A stretch of 64,000 bases of DNA, from contig FWWN02000564.1 in the NCBI GenBank assembly GCA_900175165.2, forward strand, positions 1-64,000, read 5' to 3'. Of this stretch, positions 22,863 to 36,700 are shown in pieces. A program made the translations under genes and the position numbers. The notes under the pieces were generated by a model that ran no database searches, had not been told where the DNA came from, and saw only the letters and a list, made by a program, of their open reading frames with translations. The DNA comes from Rhizomucor pusillus (taxonomy: Eukaryota; Mucoromycota; Mucoromycetes; Mucorales; Lichtheimiaceae). How positions within the stretch are numbered: position 1 is the first letter of the stretch; each line of letters begins with the position of its first letter.

Positions 22863-23403
<541 letters not shown>

Positions 23404-23459
23404 ACGACTCGCTTGTTTGCTTGCTTGCTTTGCAAGAGCTATATTATGCTTTTTTATTC

Positions 23460-23465
23460 AATAAA
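23460..23465 (+). terminator. AATAAA poly(A) signal of the ubiquitin-eL40 gene
   Basis: AATAAA lies 57 nt after the stop codon in AT-rich DNA and 84 bp before the convergent ATPase stop. Confidence 0.5.
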
Positions 23466-23548
23466 AAGGCAACATTGTTTTTAAGGAAAAAACAACAAAG
23501 AAAATTATTATTTATATACACATGTTTGCGGATAGCAGAAACTGTCTA

Positions 23549-26500
23549 TTAGTACTTGACACGAAGACGTTCTACAGGGAATTTGCGTGCCAGGAATTCA
23601 TGTACAGGGCCGAGCACCACAAGTTTCTCCCATGCAAGTGCAGCAAAGATATTGCCTACACACAATCCCCACAGACGCCAGCGGAAGTGGGTTGGCATGA
23701 CATTGTGACCCAGAGGTGTGTTGTACGGTTCCACGTAGGTCGGCGGAGGAGTGTATCCAAACTGCTCGAGAACAGACTTGGTACCACACTCGAAACGGAA
23801 GAGACATCCAAATCGGTTGGGGTCTGCCAGCGTCCAGTAAGATACAATGGCAATGTAAAGCAACCAGAGGAACACAAGCGGATAGTTGCGCCACCAGCTC
23901 TTGCGGAACTTGTAGCCAAAGTTGAACACGGCTGCGTTGTTGATGAATTGGAACAGACACACCAGCGCAAGCACTTCGGCTTCATAGTTGTCAGCCAGCA
24001 ACCACCATTTGGAAAGGTTGACTGCCGAGCTATCAAATTCGTTGCAGCGGAACCAGGCTACAGAAAAAAAGAAAAAGAATTAGCCATCAGAAAAAAAATG
24101 TAACACTTATCATGCATAAACATTTGTACACTTACGTTGCTTGAACAGCATGACAAACGCGCCAATCAAGAAAAGCCAGTTGATAGCCACCAAACCCCAG
24201 CAGGAAGCCAAAGTTTGTGGACCGAGCAATCGGGCAGTAGGTCTTTGAGGTGCCAAGTGCTTCGCGGCCTTGGACTGGGAGACGGCCCAGGTCAAGAACA
24301 CAGTGATAAAGACATCAATGGCAATCCAGACGTTCTGAGACATGGTGATAGAGAAGTAGAAGGTGTAGATCTTAAGCATCATCATGACTTGGCCGTAAAC
24401 TAGCAAAAGAGAAGTCAATAAAACGTTCAATACGTTGAAAAACTAGAGTATGTGAATGTAACTTACGGATAAGGTACTTGTATCCAGTAAGAGAGGTAGC
24501 CAGAGCACCTCTGCCTTGTCTGATAAGTTCAACGCAAGACTTGACACTTCTGATACTTGTGCTGAAAGGCGATACAATAGAGGCTTCGGCGTCGGACATG
24601 GCAATACCGACGTGTGCGGCACGGAGAGCACCGCAGTCGTTACCACCATCACCAGTCATTGCAGTGATACCTCGTTCCATATGTAGCTGAATGCATTGGA
24701 CCTTGCCGTTAGGAGTCATACGAGCGAAAACACGGATATCCAAAAGGTATTTGCGGATCAAATCATGGTCGACGAGCCAGTGGAAAGCTTTGCCGGTCAC
24801 GGCCAGTTCAACAGGTTGGGAGCTTGCAAGATATTCATCCACGTCAATTTCCTTGGTAGACTCTGGGTGGTCGACATCGGTCCAGACAACCTTGTCCTGC
24901 TTGAGATCCAAGTCACCGAGAAGAACAGTTGCGCCGGGCTCAGTCATGCCACACTGGCGGGAGATGTAAACACCGGTCAATGCAGTGTCACCAGTAATCA
25001 TGACAGTGCGAGTAGCACCGCGCTTCAATTCGGCAATGTTTTCGGTAGTATCGGGCTTCAATTGGTTCTTGAACACGATAAGGCCAACGAAATCAATGTT
25101 CTGTTCCATCTGGTCTCTGTTCCAGTTCCGGAAAGCTTCCTTGCCGCCGATAGCATCAAGGTCAAGTTCGCGGTGAGCCAATGCAAGTACGTAGCATCCG
25201 TGACGAGCGAGATCAGCAGTAACAGCATCGTAGTCCTTTGGAATCGAATCGGGGTTCGACAAGTCCTTGATCTTTTCATACGCACCCTTGACAAACACGT
25301 GAATCTTATTTGTGAGAGTATCCAAAATCGCAACCGACATGGACATTCTAGCGTGCACAAATTCGAAACGCTTCAGGACATGGACAGGTGCAGTGACTTC
25401 ACCGGGAGCGGTAGCAGGAGGGCTGAAAGTATCGACGTACTCATCCTCATCCTTGCTCTCGTGAGCCTTGCTTTCAAGCTTCCACTTTGACGAACGGAAC
25501 ATTTCAATATCGACAGGGTTGCCAATGAACTGATCGTTCAAGATGGTAACTGCGTGGCACGTGGCGATACCCATCTGCATAAGCCGAGGAATATCTTCGA
25601 TCTTTACCCTGTGATCATCGAACCGAGGCTCAACGTTATCCTTGCGCTGCTGCACCACGTCGTTGACATTGACGATGGGCTGGGCACCAAAGAATTCAAG
25701 ACCTTCCTTGGTCAATGTGCCGGTCTTGTCAAAACAGAACAACTGGACCTTGCCAGCCATCAAAATACGAGGCAAGTCGACACAGAAAATCTTTTTGTTT
25801 CGCAAACGGCCGGCAGCGACGGACTGACCAACAACCAAGGCGGCAGGGAGCAAAGGAGACAAAAGCTGCGCAATAGCAAACATGGCATAGAACCAAGCGG
25901 CAGTGCCCTTTGCATACAACCAGATAGCAAGACCGAGGCAGACAACACCGCAGCAGAGCAGGATCAAGATAACAATCTTGATTTGCTCGTCAAATACAAA
26001 GGATACACGAGTAGGGAAGAGAATCTTCTTGACGAGTTCGCCCTTATCAGTAGCGGTACCAGTTCGAACAACCAAAGCAGTGACGGGACGGTCATGTTCG
26101 GTACGTTGGGCTTGCGAGATAGTAGTACCTGCAAAGATGGTGTGGATCTTGCTAGCACCGATCGGATCATATTGGGTTTCATCGTCGTTTCGAAGGGGGA
26201 ACTTGCGGATGGGCAACGGTTCACCAGTCAACGAACTTTCATCAGCCACAATGTTGCCGCTCAAGATAACACCATCGACTGGAGTCGTCTTGTTCTCTGC
26301 AACTTCAAACACATCACCAGGCACAAGGCTTGCAGTAGAGAGCTCTTGCCACTCGCCATCACGCAATACTTTGCAGTTGTCGGTGAACTCTGCCATCTTC
26401 TTGATACGTCGCTCAGACTTTAGACGGACAAACACCTTGACGATGGCAGACAAGAGGATGACAGCCGTGTCGGCGATACCAACCTGCCCTGTAAAAAAAA

Positions 26501-28249
26501 TGCGTTAATCATGAACGGATATATATCGAGGGGGAAGATAGTCAACTTACAGTAGGCAAAGTAGTAAAAGAGCCACAGGACAGTAAACTGGTAAATGTAA
26601 AAGAAGGACGAGAACTCGCGGAGGATAGCCATTGGGATATTTGGCACGTAGACTTCAATGAAATTAGGACCAATGAGTTCTTCGCGTTTGGCTGCTTCGT
26701 CAGTCGTAAGACCTCCGGTCAGGGACGCAAGTTCGGCGTTGGTGCTGCCGAGATCGAATTCGTGAGGTGTAAACAACTGAGTCTCCGGGTGGTAAACGTA
26801 ACGAGTGCACTGGTACACAAAGTACTTGACACCGGTTCTGGTCTTTTTCAGTCGCGAAGTCGATACAACAACATCGAGTCCAAAGATGCGCTTGAACTTT
26901 TGCTCGAACCAACGGACGGTGTCCATAATGGGATCATTTTCTTCCACAAAGACAATCGCTAGATAGAAATAATCAGATCAGCATCGAACAAATAAACTCC
27001 GAGATATGAGTTGGATAAACGTACCTGGTTCGTCCTTTTCGATTTGCACGTATTGGCCCTCGTCGTAAGTACATTGGATACGGAAAAAGTTCGACAAGCG
27101 GCTCTTGAAGACAACCAAGGCTGCAAACCAAAAGAAGAAGATGTACCACATGCCAATAAAAGTGCTTGGCTGGACGATGCCGTCGCCGCGGAAAAGGATG
27201 TAGTCATAGTAGTAGTCGCGCGTGAGCATGATCATGTAAGCGACCATACCGATTGTCTGGAGAATGTAAAGCACAAAGACAAGTATACCAAGCGGGTCGC
27301 GCTTGTAAGCCTTGATGGTCATCTTTTCTTCGGGTTCAAGCTTTGCCAAGTAGGAAGAAGTGTCATCATTTTCCAATTCCTGTTGTATGCGGACAAGTAG
27401 GGAAGGAAACAAAACTTAATGATACAGCATTCTAAAGGATAGCAAGCAAAATAATACTACTTACTGACTGATCGGGCTTAGCAGCCTTCTTTTCTTCATT
27501 CGAGCCGCTTTCATAGTACTCATCCACGCGAGACTGCTGCTGGCGACGATACTTTAGCTTAATGACTCTTTCCCTCATTTGCTTGTAAGCAGTCCATCCA
27601 AGCAAGCTTGCGACGCAGGATCCATAAAAGACATAGAGTGCAATGAAGACCGGTTCATGGAAGTTGAGTTTGCCATAGTCCGGGGTAGGACATTTACCCC
27701 ACATCATTGAATACGGATTGGGCACCCACGAAGGGATGTTTCCGATGCCGATAGCAGCAGCGCAGGTGTCATAGGGCTGGCTGCTGTTGTCAGAATCAAA
27801 GTTCACAATGTTTACAGTCTGAGTATCTTGGCATGGATACAGATCGCCAACGAGGTCAGGAGCTCCAGGACAGGCACAGGCAGAAACCAAGTTGGAAGGA
27901 CAGGATTCGCGGCAAGAGCCATCAACGCAAAAAGTCAAGCCAGGCGCGCACGATGGTCGCACTTGTTCTGGACACTGGCTAATATCACGAACACAGATAC
28001 GGGGGCACTGATATGCGTAGTAAGTCGGTAAAGGACATTCAGTTCCATTAGGGTAGTATCCATTGACTGGTAAACGAATATCATATGGTCAAAACAAAAG
28101 ATCCAAAAAATAATAATAATCACGCTTTTGATCCTGCCACTGCTTCTAGAATTTCATTTACCTTCGTTCCAAGCTGGGGTTGAGGTTACAGAATTTACAA
28201 AGAGTAAGGATAACAGCGCTGGTAGCGCTAGGGAATACGGATATTTCAT
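23549..28249 (-). CDS. P5-type cation/polyamine-transporting ATPase with cysteine-rich N-terminal ectodomain
   Basis: Seven exons: 28249-28162, 28066-27465, 27379-27025, 26958-26551, 26488-24467, 24399-24136, 24057-23549; 1415 aa. P-type ATPase landmarks are present: ADESSLTGEP (actuator, ~570), FCFDKTGTLTKEG (phosphorylated Asp, ~738) and AMTGDGGNDCGALRAAHVGI (hinge, ~1115). The GDGxNDCGALxAAH form and the following SEAEAS-like segment (MSDAEASIVSPF) point to P5, closest to P5B (ATP13A2/Ypk9), which export polyamines from acidic organelles. Unusual points are a signal peptide (MKYPYSLALPALLSLLFV), a luminal domain of about 110 residues with 13 cysteines before the first helix, and SPLLPAAL where P5B pumps normally have PPALP. 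The substrate is unknown. Confidence 0.88.
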
Positions 28250-30088
28250 GACAGCATGCAAAAGGTAAAAAAGGTGTGAAACGATTCAGAGAAAAACAGA
28301 AAATCAGAAAAAATTCTTTTTATTTTAAACATCTGAGCGAAAAAATCGTCGCATCCAGTCGACACTTTGCCTATGTCGTCATGTAAACTGTTTTTGGGAG
28401 GGAATCCACCCTTGCCCTTCTTCTCCGCAAGTCAAGGGACAAAGGGTCTGCCCGCATTCTTTAAGAATTTTTAGCCCTTCGCTCTGCGTGTCCTGCAAGC
28501 AAACGCAGGAGGCGGTGTAAACAATTGGCTTCTCGATTGATTTGACAGTCTTTTTGCTGATTGAAGCTTCGTTGCTTCCGCAGAACGGCACCGTCGAGTC
28601 ACAACGATATAGCTATTCTTTGGGAATATACCCTTTCTTCAGAAAAGTTTGTGTGACACAGAAAGACAGAAAACTCGGGCGCAGTTTGAATTTTTTGTTC
28701 TGCCCATTTCCGAAGACAAGAGCGAAGATTCGGGCCAGACAGTTGCAGCCCATTGCAAACATAACGAAGTTCTTACATTATATGATCCCCGGGTCTTTTT
28801 CAAGTCCTTCTTGGCTTTATTCTGAGGTCACATGTCTATGCCAGTTTATACAGCCGCAGTGCGATCGAGAACCGATGAATAAGGTTGACAGCTCCCGGAT
28901 ATACCGCCTTATTCGTTGCAGTCACAGCCGATCGAGCCTGTGCGACCCTCGAGTCAATTGCCCTGAGAGTTTGTGTACAAAGGTGCGTTGCCCTGATGAC
29001 CCATGAAAATTCCTTCCTTTTGCTCACGCCTATTCGGCCACACCTTAATTCACCCCTGGATAAACAGGTGAAACCGGCAAAATCAGCGGCTGCTTAGCAA
29101 AGGCATTGGAAAAGAATATAGTTTCTCTGCTGCTGCCACTATTAAGATCACGACGGTGATCGATCCCCGTCCTGGTCTGAATGCTCGAAATTCCCACCGC
29201 TGACAAAGTAAATTTTACTACTAGTACGCCAAATTTTCATCTCAGGCACATCAGTGCCTTAATTCCTTGCCTCACTGATGCTACAAAAGCAAAAGTCTGG
29301 CCTGGTTGCCTGCTGCGTACTGTACTAGGGACTTGACATCGCACATACAGAAACCTTATTTAGGTTACCGGCCACAAGCTTCGAATTTTCACGCGGCTGT
29401 GCCAATGGTCATTTTCATTGTCAGCGCATAAGGAGGGCGTGCCCGTCGTAATTTCTTCTTTCGATGAACCCACCAATTGACAATTAGTGTGATCTTCTGC
29501 TATATATAACTAATCTTTTGCTGGTATCGATGCAATAGCAGACTAAGAATTATGACAATAATGAATAAGAACGACTTGCAGTGTCCATGGTGTAATCCTA
29601 TCTATGGACAACTGAATCCATGACAACAATGCCTATGCAGTAGCAAGATCACGGAAGCCGTATCCGTGGCGACTGTACAGTAATGGCAGTAATGACAGTA
29701 ATATGGATCATGTCAAACGCTGGCCGTGGTAGAATACGGCCGAAGTTGAGGCAGACACAAGATATATGAACTTTAGAACCAGTTAAGACAGAATCTAATA
29801 AGATGCCTTTTGTGTAAGATATTCTAGTCAACCAAGTTATGCTCTATTGATCTCGAAGAGTAATTCATAGTTTTCATAGTTCCTCGCTACAGTGTAGACT
29901 TTATCAATACAAAATTATCGACGTTGTCGAAAACTCCAGCTACACGCATATCGCTTTCTGTGACGAACGTTCTTTTCATTTCATGTGTATCTGGATACAG
30001 AACATTCCTTGCGACATGAACTTTTCGACAGTGTTGAGCGGAACTGAATTTAAGCGACTTATTGGTTTATGTGACAGCTCGTCACACC
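28250..30088. other. 1.8-kb gene-poor region
   Basis: No gene is supported. The minus strand at 28379-28600 is open for about 70 codons with six cysteines (SCVCLQDTQ, ECGQTLCPLTCG) but has no ATG. It could be an exon of a small secreted cysteine-rich protein or chance. The rest is AT-rich with no recognisable features. Confidence 0.4.
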
Positions 30089-30547
30089 TTATATGCGGGC
30101 GTCCCTGACCGCAGGGACTTCAGGGTGCTCCTTGACAATATCATGGAAGCTCGTAAGGGTGTGCAAGTGTAGGTTGGTGTCGTTCACCAGGTCTGAGGCT
30201 GCAATTGGTGTCCATCGTTTCGGACAGCGTGGAGGACGGCCAGAAGACAGTACGCCATATAGCGCGCCAGGGCGGCATGAACGTCGTCAAACTCGTTCTG
30301 AATTGTGCATAGTGCCGTTCGGCATGCTATGGCATGGTTGATAAGGGTGCTGGAGTGGCCCTGTCCCGTTTGGATAGCCGCCGTGCCATGCTCTGGGGGG
30401 TAGTCGTTGTCGACTTCTACCGCAAAACGGGCTAATGAGTAAGGCGCGGTATATGGGTCAGCCTCAGGTGGGTATTCCAATCCGACGAACTACAGGAAGC
30501 GTATCTTCGTGGAGTTCGACGACATCATTGTTGCTTGAAAAGTTCAT
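30089..30547 (-). pseudogene. Frame-broken coding-like sequence, GC-richer than its surroundings
   Basis: Three successive reading frames look protein-like: an ATG-initiated segment at 30547-30490 (MNFSSNNDVVELHEDT), a middle segment ending at a stop at 30184 (YPPEADPYTAPYSLARFAVE), and a last segment ending at TAA at 30089 (NLHLHTLTSFHDIVKEHPEV). No intron pair I could find joins them. Composition is clearly more GC-rich than the flanking AT-rich DNA. I do not recognise the protein. It may be a decayed gene or transposon remnant; chance open frames are the alternative. Confidence 0.3.
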
Positions 30548-30809
30548 GTTCTTTGCCGGTAATTTTGTGATATTTATAGGCTGTAAAGAGACTTTGCAAG
30601 CGAGAGAGATTAGTGAAGAATCTTTAAGAATGACGAGAATTCATTGGCTTGACAAAGCTAAGTGTAACAGTAACAGCAGTGGATGGTTTGCCAGTATCGA
30701 AACTACTACACTCCGCTGGCGACTGATATCTATCAGGGCCAGGTCAGGTGACACACGGAAGGAACACGCATATCATCTGCTTCAGCACCCAGACGGTCCA
30801 TTAGAAAAT

Positions 30810-33272
30810 ATGTTCGACGAACACGATGACGACGATCGCCAGTTTCTTATTCAACATAACGATATGCAGAGCCACTCTGACCAGTTAGAGCATATGGAAC
30901 CACTCGCTATCGGAGGTGAGTGACAACACCGTAGTGTCATGAAGGTGTTTTGAAACTGAATTGGCAAATCTTGGTAACTGCAGATCAGCGCCTTGAACGA
31001 AAGATTGGCTGGGTGACAGGAGCAATAGTTAATGCGAGCTATATTATCGGTGCCGGTATATTCGTTGGTCCTTCACTGACGCTGGGCCTGCTTGGCTCTG
31101 GAGGAATGCTGCTAGTAATGTGGTTCTGCGGAGCACTGCTGGCCATGGCAGGCACTTGGACGTTTGCCGAGCTCGGTACTATGGTAAGCTCAAGAGGAAT
31201 GGGGTTTTAACTTGTAGCATGGAAAATAAAGAAAAGAAACGATATACCTGCTCTAGTTACCACGTAGGTTAGTTTTCCTTTATTCTTTCTCTTTCTCTGT
31301 GTATTCGCATAATTGCTTTTTAGACATCATGTATTGACTATATCGGAATTCAAAGTGGTGGAGAGCTTGGGTACTTGGAGTATTGCTACAGAGAACCCAA
31401 GTATCTTCTGGCATATATGTTCACAATGTGGAGCCTGATGAATCGCTCCAGCGGCGTTGCAGCTCAAGGTCGGCAAAGCTGAACTGATGGCAGGCAATAT
31501 GCAAATTGCCTCTTCTCTGCCATGTGATTATTGCTGATTCTAGAATAACTTGTGCAGGAATGGTATTTGGATCTTACTTAAACTATGCGATCCATGGCCC
31601 AGAATACAAGTCAGATTGGGCTGAAAGAGGATGGGCTTGTGAGTCGTCAGATTACCGAAATATCCACCGACTACATCGTTGCTTACAAAAGGTTGAATTC
31701 AGTACTTGGAGCAACGCTTTTAACAGCCGTCAATGTCACATCTGTCAAGGCAAGCCCTGCTGCTATATGATGCTTACAAGAGGGAATCTTATGCTCTGTC
31801 GTTCTGCTATAGACACCAATGAGAATCATGACTGTCTTGACAATAATCAAGTTTGCTATCTTGACCCTTATTTTATGTGTCGGATTACTCGCTGCTGTTG
31901 GAGTATTACCAAGGGATCCGCAGGCTGGGATGAATTTATCATTCACCGGAACAACCACTGACATTGGTCCCTACGCCTCGGCTCTGTACTATGTCCGTTT
32001 GTATAAACGAATGCTAAGCATAAAGATCAACTCACCATGTAACCGTTCCTGCCTTGCAGGTTATGAACAGCTATAGCGGATGGCATAATTTGAATAACAT
32101 CATGGATGAAGTTAAAGTAAGTTATATTCCCAATGCATGATCGAACCCTTTTTATAAACGAAAAGGGAATCAACACAAGTTTGTGCGTTTGTCATCAATA
32201 ACCGCGCAATATAGGATCCTATCAAAAGTCTGCCGAAAGCATCAGCTGCTGCTTTAGGCTCGGTTGCTTTCTTGTACTTGGCAGCCAACGCTGCATATCT
32301 GGTTGTGTTGCCGCTCGATGTTATGAAAGACTCGGAGTTTGTCGTCGCTGCAGCGTTGTAAGTATAGTGTTGACCTTGGTTTTCTTTCTTTTCTTTTTGT
32401 TCTCTTACCAGGTCCATCTTACCGGAAATACCAGCTTCACCGAGTCTTTGGGTGAGAACTTTGCATCCACGATCCTGCCCGTATTAATTGCCTTGGGCGC
32501 CCTTGGATGCGCTGAAGCAATTGCATTCTCAGGGGGCCGCATAATCATGGAGACTGCCCGAGCGGGCCTGCTACCGTATGGTAGAACGTTGGGACACGTG
32601 AACCCACGTTTGAAAAGCCCCGTGAATGCCTATTTGCTGCAGTACGCACTGACCATCTTGTTCACTGTGGCGCTGCCTCCAGGCGGTGTCTATAAATTCA
32701 TCATCCAATTCATCGCGTATCCGGTCTATGTATGTCCAACGTCGCAGTGGAGTGAGCACTTTTAAACGGACATATCTATCTGTCTACTAGGTCTTTTACT
32801 TTCTGATAACGGCGGGATTGTTGATACTGCGAAAACGTGAACCAAATGCGAATCGTCCCATCAAAGCACCGTTACCTTTCGTGTGGGCATTCTTGGCATT
32901 CTGCGCCTACGCGCTCATCTTCGTCTTCATACCCGTAGAGAATCCATATTATCCATACTGGGGTAAGAAGATACGATTCGATACTGGTAACATTCCGATG
33001 ATTCACACTACATTTACACAAAAGTTCCTTACGTCTCTGCAATTATATCCCTCGGTGTATATTCCTTGATGTGGGTAAGTTGGTCGTGAATAAAGGAATC
33101 AAACAATATACAGACATATCCCGTTATCTTTTCGATAACGACCTTCTGTTAGTATCACCAAGTCGTCGTTAAGAACGCTCCTGCACACTCATACAATGAA
33201 TCCATCCGAAAGCAAGGTCAAGCTGCATTAGATCATGAAATTTTTGGAGTTAATGAGGAAAGCCGCCCATGA
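30810..33272 (+). CDS. Amino acid permease, LAT/MUP1-like (APC superfamily)
   Basis: Twelve exons: 30810-30915, 30984-31183, 31324-31468, 31558-31638, 31703-31749, 31813-31992, 32060-32116, 32215-32357, 32435-32729, 32791-32962, 33025-33074, 33153-33272; 531 aa. An acidic cytosolic N-terminus is followed by the family pattern GAIVNASYIIGAGIFVGPSL, WTFAELGTM, then SGGELGYLEY, YSGWHNLNNIMDEVK in helix 6, and CAEAIAFSGGRIIMETARAG. About twelve helices are expected. This differs from the GABA-type permease at 4.4 kb. The intron at 31750-31812 appears to be GC-AG (AAG|GCAAGC) and keeps the common Val-Lys ahead of the next helix; a weaker GT donor six bases earlier is in the same phase. The ATG is the least certain point. 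The donor after 31992 (GTCCGT) is weak. Confidence 0.85.
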
Positions 33273-33787
33273 ATAACTGCATAAACAAGATATGATGAAA
33301 ATACAGTATTTGCAGTTACAATACAAATTTAACGGACCTCCAGAATTTTGGGCATGCTTCACTTCTTCCTTTGATATTTCAGATATGATGATGGAGGGAC
33401 CACGAAAAAGAGAAGTCCCTGTCTGTTGATCCAATAGATATTGACATAGTGCTACATTTCTGTCAATGGCCTTCTGCACTGATCGGCAGGATCAATTAGA
33501 CTTACGTTAGAGACTCACATATTCAGTTGAAGCTTCATGAAGCATCTCAGCATCTGAATAAAGAACTTTCAATAGATTTGTCGAACATTTTGCATAAGCA
33601 ATATAGCCTTTTCACGCCAGCAGATTCACCAGTCTCAAAACTCCGTTTCCAGACTTTACGTTGTCGCTCTTTTTTTTGGGTGCTTCACCGTCGATAACCT
33701 GGAGAAGGAGCGTTCTGCAATCGTACCCGCAGCACACCAATAAAGTCCTCTTTCAGTCAGTTCTAGGCTCTGTCGTCGCAAAATAAA
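33273..33787. other. Intergenic, nothing recognised
   Basis: AT-rich DNA between two same-strand genes, with no coding sequence. The last 100 bp should hold the promoter and leader of the symplekin gene. Confidence 0.5.
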
Positions 33788-36700
33788 ATGCAGAACGAGC
33801 GTGATCAGTTACATCAATTTGACGAGGAAGTGCTCGCTCACCCTGAGAGCGCACAGTCATTTGCGACGAACGGTTTCCTCAACGTCCTCGCATCAGTTTT
33901 TGACAACGGGGAATTCGATCTTAGACTATTCAAAGACGCATTGCGAGCTTTTGCAACTGTTTTACCGCATTTCTTTAATACAGTGTAAGAGCAAAACGAT
34001 AAATGGCGATCGAGAGATTACGCGTGCATACTCATACACACATATATATATGCATATGCATTTCTCTCTCTTTTTGCGCTTTGTCAACAGTATTAAAAAT
34101 GAAACGGAAACGCACATGTGGGAAACGACTAGCCGCTTGAGCGACACCGTGCTTAATTCGCTACTAAACCATCAAAATCCGGGAATCCGCATCCATGCTG
34201 TCAAATGTCTACAAGTACTTGCTACCATATTCTCAAGACCAGATCGAAAAATTCGAGTAAGGACGGGAATGAACGATTCCGGGAGTGATGTTATGGTTAA
34301 CGAATAATCATATGCTCAGGATGATATTTCGTTAAATCTGATCAGGACACAACACAGGTTGTTGAATACCCAGGAGCTTGAGGCAAAAGGAGAAGTCATA
34401 GTAAATATGCTGCTCAACAAACTCGAAGATCAGAACGAGTAAGCATTCATGTGTACCTTTCTGCGACATATCCGCTCACAAGCATCTATCCATCTTATTA
34501 GACAGATCAACGTATTAACAGCTGTCGTCAACTCAATGATACCTCTTGTACGGAAACGGCCGCACTTTCTTGCACGAGTTAGCAAGTCCTATGTCCAATG
34601 GTGGAAAACACGTCCGCAAAATATGACACCTATCCAAAAGAAGAGCGCGGACAAAGTGGTCAAGGTTGCCTTTGTGACACTTATAAGGTACATGGACGTA
34701 CAACGAACCTTACAAACGCGTTCTAATATTATGCTACATCAGAGCCGATGAATTAAGCCAACAGCGCAACGATCTCATTAATGCATTTGGAGCAGTAAAC
34801 GGTAACACGGCAGTCTTTTTGCGACAGTCCCGAGGCGACCGGGAGCGACGTGAGAATAACCACGACGAATCTCGACGTGCAAAACGGCAGATGCCTGGAG
34901 CAGACAGCGCGCCGGAAAAAAGAATTAAAGTATCTGGATCACCACCGCAGCCAGCAAAAATATCCACTCCTCCTAAACCTTCTCAGGCACCAATCATCAA
35001 TCCATTCACGAACTTTGACATTACAACAATCCCCTTACAAACTGTCATTGATTTATGCATGGCGGCATTATGCAATGTTTCCGTAGAGACCATTAAAGAA
35101 AGAATCGACATGGTATGGCCTTACTTTGTAAATAGACCTTTCCTCCCAAGCTTGCTAACTATCGCTTTTATCTAGCTTCCTCCGTCTGGGCTAATGGGCA
35201 CTGCACCGACATCAGGATCAGCAGCTAGCATAACAGCCGCAGGTGCGCCCGTAGAGGCTGCAACAACAGCAGCAACTGCCACTCCTCCTCCTCCTCCGTC
35301 GCAACCGGCAGAAGATATGAAATTACACAGAGAAGCACCTGAATCGAAGGAATATAGAACTTTCAAAGCCATTGATACCAAAGGTACACCTGGTACAAGT
35401 CGAGTACCTCTGGCTAGTGTAAAGGAACGGGCCAGCGAAGCATTGAGGATGAAACCATTCGAACTTCCAGCACCCAAACCATTGACGCCAGGCGAGACAG
35501 CCGATTATATTAAGCAATCTGTAAACCGGATCTTAGATGCAGAAAGCTATTTGGTTCCCAAAACTGTTGATCAGGCCGCTACGACAAGGGCAATGCCAGT
35601 GTGGAATCAATCTGCAAAGACTGTGTGGCTGCTTATAGTCTCAAAATTGCTCACACGAGGAATCACAGCACCTGGAAAGGTGAAGAGTGAAGACGACATG
35701 GATACCGACCAGCCGTTCCGAGAGATTTCTACAGATCTCAAGGAAATGCTGGTGAATTTTATAATCGAGGATTTACCTGGGAGGTAAGCGTTAGCGGACC
35801 TTAGTCGGGAGACTAAGCGTCGTAACCATTATATTTTCTCTTTCGATCTAGGTTGGAACTGGCGTTAGAATGGCTGCATGAAGAATTTGAAACCGATACC
35901 CTTCGCAAACGTGCGGACCCTAACTATGAACCGCAATATTTCAGGTGGTTGTTGCACCTGCTACATAGAGGCATTCCAACGCTTGATGCCAAAGATAAAA
36001 CACTCGCCAAGCTCTACTTGGATGCGCCGGCGCTGAATGATGACGCTATCGACATTCTTCACAAAATCATGAAAGAAGAAGCAGAACGATTTGTTGCCTG
36101 TGTATCCACGCTCCGTGATTTGGTCACGAATCGACCTCCTGTACGCGAAAAATGTTTGAATGTTTTACTCGAATACTGCATAAATCCGGATGTTAGGATG
36201 CGCTCAACAAGCATTGTTGCTGTGAGAAGATGGGTTCCCGATCACACTGCTATTTCGGCTCGCGTGGAAGAGTTTGCAGTGCAAGCATTCCAAAAATTGA
36301 CGCAAGAGCCTCCAGCGGCGCCGCCTAAATCTGAAGAGAATTTAGAGCAACAAAATGGACAACATACGATCAAATATGAAGAAGATGGCAACGACAATGA
36401 ACAGGAGTCAAAACAAGAGCAACTGGACAAGGAAGAAGAAAAAGTACAAGAGAAGGAGCAAGAAAGTGGATGGCGTGAAATGGATGTCGTACGGCACTCA
36501 GAACTGTTATTTGCTCTATGTGCAAAAGACAATGAGTTACTTGACGAGTAAGGGTCTTTTAAGGTTACGATAACAACAGTTTTTTCACATGCCGAAACAT
36601 TTCAGCCTCTTCAGAGTTTACATTGCAACTACCGAGCAAGTACAACGGATCATCCGGCAGCATATTTATCAGTTGATCAAGACCATTGGCATGCAATCTC

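Noticed and set aside
25554..26423. 289-codon plus-strand open frame
   Set aside because: Lies wholly antisense to the conserved P5 ATPase exon 5, which has DKTGT and GDGxND motifs. Composition shadow, as is 24696-25490 (+).
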